A stretch of DNA of 64,000 nucleotides from Tateyamaria omphalii (GTDB taxonomy: Bacteria > Pseudomonadota > Alphaproteobacteria > Rhodobacterales > Rhodobacteraceae), in the NCBI RefSeq assembly GCF_019802125.1, contig NZ_JAHVHT010000001.1, positions 558,001-622,000 on the forward strand. Direction: 5' to 3'. The translations under genes were made by a program, and so were the position numbers. Below are positions 44,935 to 53,274 of this stretch, piece after piece. Position 1 is the stretch's first letter, and every line of letters starts with the position of its first letter. The notes under the pieces were generated by a model, which saw nothing but the letters and a program-made list of their open reading frames with translations, did no database searches and was not told the DNA's origin.

Positions 44935-47900
44935 ACCCGCTTGGCATGTGGACGAACCTCCGCTCGCAGATCTCGTCCTATGCGGCTGTTCTGGGGCCGC
45001 GGTTTGTCGCCCTTGTTTGGGTCGGTGCGCTCTGTGCCGTTGTGTGGATCTTCGGCCCACGTCTGCCGTGGAACGATGGCTACCCATTGGCGTCTGTGCG
45101 TCCTCGCCTCATTCTGATCGGTTTGATTGTTGCTCTTTGGCTGGCCTACGCGCTTTTTTCCTGGATACGCCAGCGCAGCCGGGCCAAGGCCGAGGATGAT
45201 GCCGTCGCCGAAAGCCCGGAGGCGATTGAGGAGGGCGAGACCCGCGCCGAAATCGCAGAGCTGCGCGAGCGGTTGCGTACGGCGCTCAAGACCATGCGGA
45301 GGCTGGCAGGGCGGCGTTTTGGCTACGCCTATGACTATCCCTGGTACTTGATGATGGGCGCGCCCGGCGCAGGCAAGACGACGCTCCTGACCCGTTCGGG
45401 GCTGAAGTTTCCACTTGGTGATGCCGATGGCGCGGAACCGGTGAAGGGTGTTGGCGGCACGCGAAACTGCAACTGGTGGTTTACGGATCGTGCTGTTCTG
45501 ATCGATACGGCGGGCCGTTTTACAACGCAGGAAAGCGGGCGCAAACGCGATCATGAGGGGTTCCTCGGTTTTCTGGCGATGCTACGCAAGTCCCGGCGAC
45601 GACAGCCTGTGAATGGCGTGGTCCTCGCTTTGTCGCTGACCGATCTGTTGTCGCAAGACCCCGAGGAGCGCCTGCGTGACATCCGCGCGATACGCCAGCG
45701 GCTGACTGAGGCCGAGGATGCGTTGGGTGCCCGCGTGCCTGTCTATGTCGTGCTGACCAAAGCGGACCGCTTGACCGGGTTCTCACGTTTTTTCGATGCG
45801 TTGGGTCAGGAGGCACGTCGTCAAGTATGGGGTGTCACCTTTCCTTATGACGAGGCAGAGGGCGCACGCGGTGCTTCAGGATACGGCACTCTGGCCGATA
45901 TCTTCTCGCGAGAGTTCCACGGGCTGCTCACCCGGTTGAACGCAATGCTGCTCGAGCGTTTGCAACAGGAAAACGACATCTCCGAACGCGGGCGTATCTT
46001 TCGTTTTCCCGCGCAGATGGCGGCTTTGCACGATGCGCTGCGCGAGATCGTCGAAGAATTGTCATCGGGCACAGGGTCGGTGTCCGAACCGCTCTTGCGC
46101 GGCATCTACTTTGCCTCTGCCACGCAAGAGCGTCGCATGGAAACCTCGGTTCCGGGTGTGCCGCGCACTGCCTCTTCGATGAACCGGACCTATTTTGTCG
46201 ACCGCTTGTTTCGCGATGTGATCCTGGCAGAAGCGGCGCTTGTGCATCGTGATGCCCGTGTTGGCAAACGCCAGCGCTTCGCGACATTTGCGGGTGCGGC
46301 GCTGGCGACGGGGGTCGGTGTCTTTCTTCTGGCGTCCTGGACCATGGGATATGTCGCCAATCGACAGGCTTTAACCACCATCAACATGGGGCTCGCGGAG
46401 TACGAAACGTTGACGGATGCGATTCCTGTCCGTGATGTCGCTGATCATGATTTCTTGCGGGTTCTGCCTGCGCTCGAACGCCTTGCACGAAGCCCCGATG
46501 CCTTTGATACGGCTGATGTGGGGCCCGTGCCGTTGCAGCGCGTCAGCTTTGGCATGGACCGTCGGCCGCGCATTGAGCGGGGTCATTCCGATGCCTACGC
46601 GCGCGCACTGGGTGCCTATCTGCTGCCACGCTACATGGTGGCCTTGCAGGACGTGTTGGCCGATCCCGACACGGACGAAGCGCGTGCTTTCGAGACGCTC
46701 AAGCACTACCTTTCTCTGGCCGGGCTCGGACCGATCGACCGCGATGGGTTGCTGGCCCAGTCCGAGCGGATATTTGCGGATTTATATCCAGGGTCCGGAC
46801 GTGCGCGGACGCGAAATGCGCTGCAAGTTCATGTCACCGCGATGTTGGATCGTGGCACTTTGCCGGTGCTGGAGATCGATGAGACCCTGGTAGCGGAGGT
46901 GCGCGACCGTGTGGCAGATCGCAGCCCTGCGCAGCGCGTGCTCGACCTTTTGGCCGTGCGCGAAGCGGCACGCGCCTTGCCGGTCTGGCAGGCCCGTGCG
47001 GTGGCGGGCCCGCAATCAGCCGATGCCTTTTCCGCTGCCTTGTCCGATGTGCGCATCGACGGCCTGCTGACCCGGACCGGCTTTCGCACGGTGTTGATCC
47101 CCCAACTGGGCGCGCTGTCAGAGGTGGCGGCGAATGAAGACTGGGTGCGCGGCCCCGGGGGCACCGTCCAGTCAAACCCGTCCGAAATCGCGGCTGATGC
47201 GGTTGCTCTCTACTACAGTGCATTCGAGACAGCTTGGCGCGATGCCATCGCCAACATCACGATTGCCGAGACCAACAGCCTGGGCGACGCCGCCGAAATG
47301 ATCGCCGCTCTTGCGTCGGAAGCTGATCCATTGGGGCGCCTGGTGCGTGACATCGCGATGCGGACCGACCTGGTTACACCGGAGCTGCAGGAACAGATCA
47401 ACTTGGCGGAGTTGCCCTTTGATCCTGCTGCGGCGCCGGATCCATTTGGAACTCTGCGCCGTTCGCTCGAGCCCGAGCTGGACGATGGCGGCGGTGTTAT
47501 CGACGCACTTACGCCGCTCACACCGCTATATGATGAGATTTACCAGCAGTTGATCCGTCTCAACACGCCGGATCCGGCCGCAGCGCAAGCGCTCGCGTCC
47601 GAGGACGCCTTGCGAGACGCAGCGCAGGCGCTGCTGGCTGCAGGGCGGCAGCTGGACGCGCCCGCAGACAGCTGGGTCGTCACAATCGCTGCCCGTGTCT
47701 CCGAGGCCGCCGTCGGACAAGCGCGCGCTGCCGCCAACCGGGTATGGCGGGCCAATGCCGCGGGGCAATGTCGTCGTGCTGTTTCTGGGCGTTACCCTTT
47801 CAGTACAGCCGCGTCAGCCGATGTCACACGCAGCGACTTCACGGCCATTTTCGGTCCGACGGGCCTTTTTGCGGCCTTCTTTGATGAGCATCTCGCAAGC

Positions 47901-48425
47901 ATCGTCGATACGACCACCGACCCCTGGACGTTCTCGGGGGGATTGCGCGTAGGCAGCGACGCTGATGGCGCATCTGCCCTGCGTCAATTCCAGCGCGCCG
48001 CCGAAATTCGGGCAGCTTTCTTCCCCAATGGTATTGTCGAACCGCGGGTTGAGCTGAATGTCGACCTGGTCGAGATCGGTGGCGGCGCGCGGGTCGCTCT
48101 TTTCTTTGTGGGGGATGCGCGCGCGGCGTTTCGCGATGGGCTAGCGGACGGCACCCGGCTGATTTGGCCGCCGGAGGGCGGTCGCGATGTGGCCCGTGTG
48201 ATGCTGCTGCCCGGCGACCGGGCAACGGCCCCTGCAGCGACGGGGCCATGGGCCCCGTTCCGGTTGCTGGATCGTGCGCGCATCACACCTGGCAACGACA
48301 ACCGGTTCAACGCAACTTTCAACGTGGACGGGCGCAACGTGACGTTTCGATTGACGTCAGGCAGTGTGAACAACCCGTTCCAGTTGGCCGCTCTGACAGA
48401 TTTTCGCTGTCCCGAAGGATTCTAG
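44931..48425 (+). CDS. tssM: T6SS membrane-complex ATPase-like protein TssM (ImpL/IcmF)
   Basis: An 1164-residue IcmF-family protein. Two N-terminal transmembrane segments lie before the cytoplasmic domain, which has Walker A GAPGAGKTTLL and a DTAGRF motif, and a third segment lies at about residues 445-470 (AGAALATGVGVFLLASW). The large periplasmic part follows, ending in the IcmF-C domain (WPPEGGRDVARVMLLPGDR, NVTFRLTSGSVNNPF). The nucleotide site looks intact. It forms the trans-envelope complex with TssL. It overlaps tssL by 4 bp and precedes tagF by 3 bp. Confidence 0.94.
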   Translation: MNPLGMWTNLRSQISSYAAVLGPRFVALVWVGALCAVVWIFGPRLPWNDGYPLASVRPRLILIGLIVALWLAYALFSWIRQRSRAKAEDDAVAESPEAIEEGETRAEIAELRERLRTALKTMRRLAGRRFGYAYDYPWYLMMGAPGAGKTTLLTRSGLKFPLGDADGAEPVKGVGGTRNCNWWFTDRAVLIDTAGRFTTQESGRKRDHEGFLGFLAMLRKSRRRQPVNGVVLALSLTDLLSQDPEERLRDIRAIRQRLTEAEDALGARVPVYVVLTKADRLTGFSRFFDALGQEARRQVWGVTFPYDEAEGARGASGYGTLADIFSREFHGLLTRLNAMLLERLQQENDISERGRIFRFPAQMAALHDALREIVEELSSGTGSVSEPLLRGIYFASATQERRMETSVPGVPRTASSMNRTYFVDRLFRDVILAEAALVHRDARVGKRQRFATFAGAALATGVGVFLLASWTMGYVANRQALTTINMGLAEYETLTDAIPVRDVADHDFLRVLPALERLARSPDAFDTADVGPVPLQRVSFGMDRRPRIERGHSDAYARALGAYLLPRYMVALQDVLADPDTDEARAFETLKHYLSLAGLGPIDRDGLLAQSERIFADLYPGSGRARTRNALQVHVTAMLDRGTLPVLEIDETLVAEVRDRVADRSPAQRVLDLLAVREAARALPVWQARAVAGPQSADAFSAALSDVRIDGLLTRTGFRTVLIPQLGALSEVAANEDWVRGPGGTVQSNPSEIAADAVALYYSAFETAWRDAIANITIAETNSLGDAAEMIAALASEADPLGRLVRDIAMRTDLVTPELQEQINLAELPFDPAAAPDPFGTLRRSLEPELDDGGGVIDALTPLTPLYDEIYQQLIRLNTPDPAAAQALASEDALRDAAQALLAAGRQLDAPADSWVVTIAARVSEAAVGQARAAANRVWRANAAGQCRRAVSGRYPFSTAASADVTRSDFTAIFGPTGLFAAFFDEHLASIVDTTTDPWTFSGGLRVGSDADGASALRQFQRAAEIRAAFFPNGIVEPRVELNVDLVEIGGGARVALFFVGDARAAFRDGLADGTRLIWPPEGGRDVARVMLLPGDRATAPAATGPWAPFRLLDRARITPGNDNRFNATFNVDGRNVTFRLTSGSVNNPFQLAALTDFRCPEGF

Positions 48426-48428
48426 GAG

Positions 48429-49832
48429 ATGGCGCGGGACAACGGTGCAGTCCATCAGGGATGGCGCGGCTTCTTCGGCAAGATCCCACAAGCGGGAGAC
48501 TTCGTTGGAACTGGATTGCCGCGAACGTTCGAGACAACACTGGACACATGGCTACGCGCGGCGATGCGCGAAAGTCAGGCCACGTTGGGGCGAGGTTGGC
48601 TCGACGCATTTCTGGTCACACCCGTATGGCGCTTTGCGCTGGGGCCTGGCATCGCGGGTGCGGACCCAGTTACTGGCGTCATGATGCCATCGGTGGATCG
48701 TGTCGGACGATACTTCCCACTCGCCTTAGCCGTTGCCCGGTCCGACCTGATCGACAACGACACGCTGGCACTATGCCAGGATCGTCCCTTCTTTGATGCG
48801 GCCGAAGCGCTGGTGCTGTCGTGCTTGAGCGCGCCGACGCTACCGTCGGATCTTTCTCAGGGGGTCGCGAATTTGCCTCTGGGAGAGCTGCCGAAATACG
48901 GGGCTCCGGACCCGTCAACGCCCGCCGTGGCATATTGGTGGACGGCGTCCGACGACAATCGATCACACATCACGGAGGGGTTGCCGTCGCCCGGTGATTT
49001 CGCGGCGCTGTTTCTGGGAAACCCGCCTGATCCAGAAGGGGCTGGGCGGGAAATGGAGCAGGGCGAAGCCCTTCAGTTGGTTCGTTCTCAAATGATTGCA
49101 CCAGAGGACCGGGCGCGAACGCCGGCCGTGCCGCCGCCGTCGCAGATTCAGTTGCTTGAAGCTGATCATGCTGCCGCCTGTTTGCGCGGTACGCGCAGTG
49201 GTGCCCTGACCGATGCCGTCGCGGTGAACGCCGACACGCAGGCTTTTTCGCTGCTGTCTGGTATTGGCACTGCACCATCGCTTCCCGCCCAAATTGCCGG
49301 GCTTGTCCCGCTCTTTGAAGGCATTGCGGACCCGTTTTCGATGAATGACCTCATCGCAGCGGCCAAGGGGAAGTTTGGATCGGCGAACACGCGGTTGTTC
49401 GCGCGGGCAGGGGTTGCAGACGAAAGCGCAGCGGTCGCGGCGCTGGTGTTGCTTGTCCAGGCACGGCGCTACGCGGTGCTTTGGGTTGGTCACTGCAGCG
49501 CCTTTTTGCTGCGGCAGGGTACATTACATCTGCTCAACCGTCCTCATGTCGATACACGCCTCCGGGGGATGGTGTCTCTGGCACTTGGCAGCGGCCCCGG
49601 CATAGCGCCCGATAGCGCCATCGGCCAGGCCGAGCCGGGGGATCGGTTTCTGCTGGCGTCTCCTGGTGTGACCTCAGTGCTACCGGATGAAGAGATCGCA
49701 TATGTGCTGAAATCCGCCGAAACTCCGCGTGCGGCTGTGACAGAACTGACGCAGAATGCACTTATCGCGGGAACTGCGCTTGACGCAAGCGCCCTGTGCG
49801 TTTTCCTGAATCCAAAAGTGAACGCCGTCTAA
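48429..49832 (+). CDS. tagF: TagF (ImpM) fused to a degenerate PP2C-like domain
   Basis: A 467-residue two-domain protein. Residues 1-190 form TagF (WRGFFGKIPQAGDFV, PVWRFALGPG, GVMMPSVDRVGRYFPLALA), a repressor of T6SS assembly in other species. The C-terminal half follows the PP2C phosphatase (PppA) outline, but metal-ligand positions are lost. ADGMGG is LSGIGT, GDSR is GHCS (His 355), and CSDG is ASPG (Pro 412). It is probably a pseudophosphatase. It starts 3 bp after tssM and closes the T6SS plus arm. The fold call by outline is fairly sure. Confidence 0.85.
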   Translation: MARDNGAVHQGWRGFFGKIPQAGDFVGTGLPRTFETTLDTWLRAAMRESQATLGRGWLDAFLVTPVWRFALGPGIAGADPVTGVMMPSVDRVGRYFPLALAVARSDLIDNDTLALCQDRPFFDAAEALVLSCLSAPTLPSDLSQGVANLPLGELPKYGAPDPSTPAVAYWWTASDDNRSHITEGLPSPGDFAALFLGNPPDPEGAGREMEQGEALQLVRSQMIAPEDRARTPAVPPPSQIQLLEADHAAACLRGTRSGALTDAVAVNADTQAFSLLSGIGTAPSLPAQIAGLVPLFEGIADPFSMNDLIAAAKGKFGSANTRLFARAGVADESAAVAALVLLVQARRYAVLWVGHCSAFLLRQGTLHLLNRPHVDTRLRGMVSLALGSGPGIAPDSAIGQAEPGDRFLLASPGVTSVLPDEEIAYVLKSAETPRAAVTELTQNALIAGTALDASALCVFLNPKVNAV

Positions 49833-49877
49833 AACGAGCGACGAATGGCAGAATGTTGTATGGGCAGGATGTTAGAA

Positions 49878-50990
49878 ATGAAATCATTTCGCAGGTTTAT
49901 CGCGATACCACTGGTTATCGCATCAGTTGCCCTCGCGGCCTGTACCCCCTCAGATGGACCAAGCCCCCGCGACGTGCGCCGCGACGCACGGGCGCAGGAC
50001 GTCCCGATCCTTTCGTTGAATGCGTCAGTGATAAATGCACTGGGAACACCGCGCGTTTCCGATGATTTCAGCGGCGTCTCCCGAACACCTTATACGCCCG
50101 GCATCATCCGACCCGGCGACGTCATTTCTGTTCAGGTCTTCGAAGATGCAAACGAAGGCATGTTTTCGGTCGATAGCACATCGTCCATCAGTCTGGGTGA
50201 CTATACGGTTTCACCTGGGGGAACGGTTACGCTGCCCTTCGTGGGTACTGTGCGGGTTGCCGGCAATTCTGCCGTGGGCGCACAGCGTATCATCAGCCGT
50301 ACTCTGAGTGAACGAGCCGTTGATCCACAGGCGACCGTCACTGTCAGCCTTTCGGCAACGGACAACTACACGGTGCAAGGAAACGTTGCTGCCGGTGGGA
50401 CCTATGGCCTGACACCGCGCGGTGAGACATTGCTCGACGCGCTGGCGGCCGCCGGAGGCGCACAAGGCGACCCGAACCAGACAACAGTGACAGTGCGGCG
50501 TGGCGCCGAAAGCCGTTCCACATTGTTGGCGAGCATCATCGCAGACCCATCGCAGAACATCCCATTGCGCCCGGGAGATGCCGTGATCGTCGGCGGAGGA
50601 GAAGCCAGCTTTATCGCGGACGGAGCGCTTTCGTCACCGGGTGAATTCACTTTCGCCGAAGGCGCGCTGTCTCTCGGCCAAGCCATCGCAAAGGCGGGCG
50701 GACTGCAGGACTCGCGTGCCAACCCGAACGCCGTATACGTGTTCCGTCGGATGCCCGTCGGCGAGTCCTTCGTGCTTGAACGACCATCGGATGGTGAACG
50801 CCGCCGAATTACGAACGATGTCATCTTTCACGCCGACTATTCCTCTCCGACCGGGCGGCTGAACGCGTCGGATTTCATGTTGCGCGACGGTGATGTCGTC
50901 TATGTCGGCAATGCGCCACTGGCGCAGTTCCTGAAATTCTTCCGTATTTTTGAAAACCCGCCCGAAGTGCCCGCGCCGCCAACACTGTGA
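49878..50990 (+). CDS. polysaccharide export outer-membrane lipoprotein (Wza/KpsD/BexD family)
   Basis: A 370-residue capsule or exopolysaccharide export protein. The signal sequence (FIAIPLVIASVALAAC) ends in a lipobox Cys at about residue 22. The Poly_export motif YTPGIIRPGDVISVQVFED and SLBB repeats (GGTVTLPFVGTVRVAG, VQGNVAAGGTYGLTPRG, GALSSPGEFTFAEGALSLGQAI) follow. ATG 49878 has AGGAT 8 bp upstream; the frame extends to 49845. No other capsule gene is adjacent, so it is an orphan copy. It is 45 bp after tagF and could be co-transcribed with the T6SS operon. Confidence 0.9.
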   Translation: MKSFRRFIAIPLVIASVALAACTPSDGPSPRDVRRDARAQDVPILSLNASVINALGTPRVSDDFSGVSRTPYTPGIIRPGDVISVQVFEDANEGMFSVDSTSSISLGDYTVSPGGTVTLPFVGTVRVAGNSAVGAQRIISRTLSERAVDPQATVTVSLSATDNYTVQGNVAAGGTYGLTPRGETLLDALAAAGGAQGDPNQTTVTVRRGAESRSTLLASIIADPSQNIPLRPGDAVIVGGGEASFIADGALSSPGEFTFAEGALSLGQAIAKAGGLQDSRANPNAVYVFRRMPVGESFVLERPSDGERRRITNDVIFHADYSSPTGRLNASDFMLRDGDVVYVGNAPLAQFLKFFRIFENPPEVPAPPTL

Positions 50991-51767
50991 CGCCCTTTGT
51001 CCGCAGGCGCTCGGCGAGTTGACCGCCCAACTCGGCTTTCCGCCAACCGAGGATAGAAAATCCGTGAGAGCGGTAGGCATTGGACGGCACAGGACCGGTG
51101 GAAAACAAGATTGCGATGCGACGCGGTTTATCCCGTAACAACTGCCACGTTGGTTCAGGACGTGGACATCCATCGCCGCTGCATTTTGAAGCAGTGAATG
51201 ACGCCTGGATTGGCTGAACATACAGACAGCTTTTTTGCATGGCTTGTGCAGAATATCGATTTTGCCGAGGTCCGGCTCACCTGTGGAAAAATGCACAAAT
51301 GAGCCGGGTAGTGCAAAGGGAAGAGCTCCCGAAATCGCGGAAGATCCCCCTTGTTGTTCCGAGGCTAAAGCCACCACTCACGGAACGGTGAAAGTCTGCC
51401 AGCAATAATGTGTATTCTCATAGTGAGGAATTCCATACCCTCGCAAAATGGCCAGTGCGGCATGGACATGTTGGTGTGTAGCGGAATTGCTTGCGGCCTG
51501 GTTTACATGCCTCAGAAAGCCGCCAAACGGCACTTCGAGACTGCTTGGAAGCCAAATGTCACGACGCGACGGCTGTTTTTTGACAAGTGGCCTCTTTTGA
51601 CGGTTTCGACCTACAGATTACGGATCACTTCGGTTGAGCACATCAGCCTTACGACCGACGGTTTGTGCGCTGCATTGCAATAATCTGTGCCGAAACAGCA
51701 GAGTTTTGTGTGCGATTGTTCGGAAACACCGCTCTTGGGCGGTCTGCATCCGAGCTTGCGGTGCTAT
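50991..51767. other. 777-bp stretch without a convincing gene
   Basis: No ORF here has a recognisable family. A minus-strand frame (about 51000-51180) reads like coding sequence: LLRDKPRRIAILFSTGPVP and GFSILGWRKAELGGQLAERL. It runs into the end of the export gene, so it may be a gene remnant. A plus-strand 91-codon frame at 51408-51683 has unusual Cys-rich composition and no neighbours to support it. A compound stem-loop lies at 51272-51307 (listed separately). Confidence 0.5.
51272..51307. other. compound stem-loop in intergenic region
   Basis: Outer arms CCGGCTCA/TGAGCCGG (8 bp, perfect) enclose inner arms TGTG/CACA with symmetrical 2-nt internal loops and an 8-nt terminal loop. U-G pairs could extend the base. 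No U-tract follows on either strand, so it is not a plain terminator. Its place in a 777-bp gene-free stretch fits a small RNA or a protein-binding site. Confidence 0.55.
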
Positions 51768-52472
51768 TCAGAAAATCTGTTCTGCTGCCACTTCATCTTG
51801 CAGCGCCGCAAACCGTGTTTCGAGGTGATCATGCATTGCAATTCGTGCAGCAGATGCATGACCGGCGGCAATCGCGTCCACGATAGCAGTATGTTCACTG
51901 TGAGTGACTTGAAGGGATGTCTCGGTCCGGCCCTTGGCTCGAATACGGACCCAGGACGGGTTGGAACGGATCTTGTCCAGCATCGAGTACGCCGTGAGGA
52001 GGGGGCGGTTTCGCGCGCATTGCGCGATCAATCGGTGCAGAGAGCCATCCCAGAGCTCCATCGCCTGGGCGTCGGTCGCCTCCCATTGTCGTTGTGCGAT
52101 CATCCGCAAACGCGTCACTTCTTCCGGGAGAACGCGTTGCGCGCACAGGGCGGCCAGTTCTGGTTCGATGCACAGGCGTGCTTCCATCACCTCCAGCGCA
52201 TTTGTCTCGCCGGTGATCTTTGCGGCCAAATCGCCCATGGGGTCCATCGGTTGTCCCGCAAAGGTCCCCTTGCCTTGCTTGCGCCAGACCAGGCCCTCGG
52301 CCTCAAGCGCGTCCAGTGCTTGCCGAATAAAACGGCGTCCAACACCGAAACGCTCGGCGAGAGCGCGTTCCGTGGGCAATTTGCCTTCGGACCCGAGATC
52401 GCCGGATTTGATCAGCTCAAGCAAACGCGCACGCACCTGTTGCGGCGGACCTTTGGGCGGCATGATGTTCAT
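51768..52472 (-). CDS. GntR-family regulator, FCD (FadR-like) type
   Basis: A 234-residue transcription factor. Residues 8-75 form the GntR winged helix (LLELIKSGDLGSEGKLPTERALAERFGVGRRFIRQALDALEAEG). Residues about 90-225 form the helical FCD effector domain with metal-type residues (MELWDGSLHRLIAQ, HSEHTAIVDAIAAGHA). It is downstream of, and on the same strand as, the peptide transporter/GGT operon, so it probably controls it. A hairpin (52511-52528) lies 39 bp upstream of its start. The inducer is unknown. Confidence 0.88.
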   Translation of the reverse strand: MNIMPPKGPPQQVRARLLELIKSGDLGSEGKLPTERALAERFGVGRRFIRQALDALEAEGLVWRKQGKGTFAGQPMDPMGDLAAKITGETNALEVMEARLCIEPELAALCAQRVLPEEVTRLRMIAQRQWEATDAQAMELWDGSLHRLIAQCARNRPLLTAYSMLDKIRSNPSWVRIRAKGRTETSLQVTHSEHTAIVDAIAAGHASAARIAMHDHLETRFAALQDEVAAEQIF

Positions 52473-52510
52473 TTCGGTTCCCGTGGCTATGAACGACCAA
52501 TGTTTGCTTT

Positions 52511-52528
52511 ATGCAGGGCGTCCTGCAT
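52511..52528 (-). promoter_or_regulatory. inverted repeat between DUF1028 gene and GntR gene
   Basis: Arms ATGCAGG/CCTGCAT (7 bp, perfect) with a 4-nt centre begin right at the DUF1028 stop codon and lie 39 bp before the GntR-family start. It may act as a transcription-attenuating hairpin or as a GntR-family operator; no U-tract follows. Confidence 0.5.
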
Positions 52529-53274
52529 TATTCAAGTTCAACGGCATGTGACCTGCTCGGACGACCAGCGGCTCTTCGTTCTGCTTCTGCGCGTGCGATG
52601 TCCGCGTCGATCCCGTCGCGGGTTGGAAAGCCTGAAAAGCGTTCGGCACTAGGCATTCCTTTGGCAAAGTGAACGTACCGCTCTTGGGCAACGTCCCACA
52701 GGCGTGCAAGCTCAGCCAGCGGGTCTGCATGATCGTCGGCGCGTAGGTCGAGCCAAGGGTGGGCCTGTCCACGATGGATCACAAGGCCTGCGGCCTGTCG
52801 GCCACGCTTGTCACCGCCTGCAGCCTCACCGGCTTGCATTGCAGCGATCAAACGTTCTGGAAAGGGAAGGTCCGAGCCCCTCTCATATGCGTCTGCCGTG
52901 GCATCCAGCACTTGAGGTCCCGTCAGCATATTGCCCGCCACCGAATGATGATCGCGGACGAGATGCCCCGCCCAATCCACGCAGTCAGACCCTGTATGCG
53001 CCGCGAAGTTACCTTCGGCGTCCATCAGGTGCGCTTGCCGGATCGCATGCCCTTCATCCCGTGCAACCAGATCCGCCAGGACAGTTCCGGCAGCCTCGCC
53101 CGCCATCATGCGTGCCCGCCCTTCGGTTCCCCAAACAGGATTGCAAAACGCCTGGCTGGCGACTGCAACCTTATCCGATACAAACGGCACGACAGCTCCG
53201 CAGGCAAAAAACTTGCTGGCGACAATCAGACCGATGCTTCCATCGTCGTCTTTGGCAATCAGGGAGAACGTCAT
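52528..53274 (-). CDS. DUF1028-family protein (Ntn-hydrolase-like)
   Basis: A 248-residue protein of the DUF1028 family, often coded next to gamma-glutamyltransferases. It begins MTFSLIAKDDDGSIG and contains SKFFACGAVVPFV, ASQAFCNPVWG, GRQAAGLVI and RADDHADPLAELARLW, all typical. ATG 53274 overlaps the preceding GGT-like stop (ATGA). The open frame continues to 53781, but that part is a shadow of the GGT gene. Function is not established; an amidohydrolase acting on a peptide product is the common guess. Confidence 0.88.
   Translation of the reverse strand: MTFSLIAKDDDGSIGLIVASKFFACGAVVPFVSDKVAVASQAFCNPVWGTEGRARMMAGEAAGTVLADLVARDEGHAIRQAHLMDAEGNFAAHTGSDCVDWAGHLVRDHHSVAGNMLTGPQVLDATADAYERGSDLPFPERLIAAMQAGEAAGGDKRGRQAAGLVIHRGQAHPWLDLRADDHADPLAELARLWDVAQERYVHFAKGMPSAERFSGFPTRDGIDADIARAEAERRAAGRPSRSHAVELE

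Noticed and set aside
43315-45087. 590-codon minus-strand open frame
   Set aside because: It lies opposite tssL/tssM, is Arg/Gln/His-rich and has no domain pattern; a typical shadow in GC-rich coding DNA.
51408-51683. 91-codon plus-strand frame in the intergenic region
   Set aside because: No family, no ribosome site, unusual composition; not supported as a gene.
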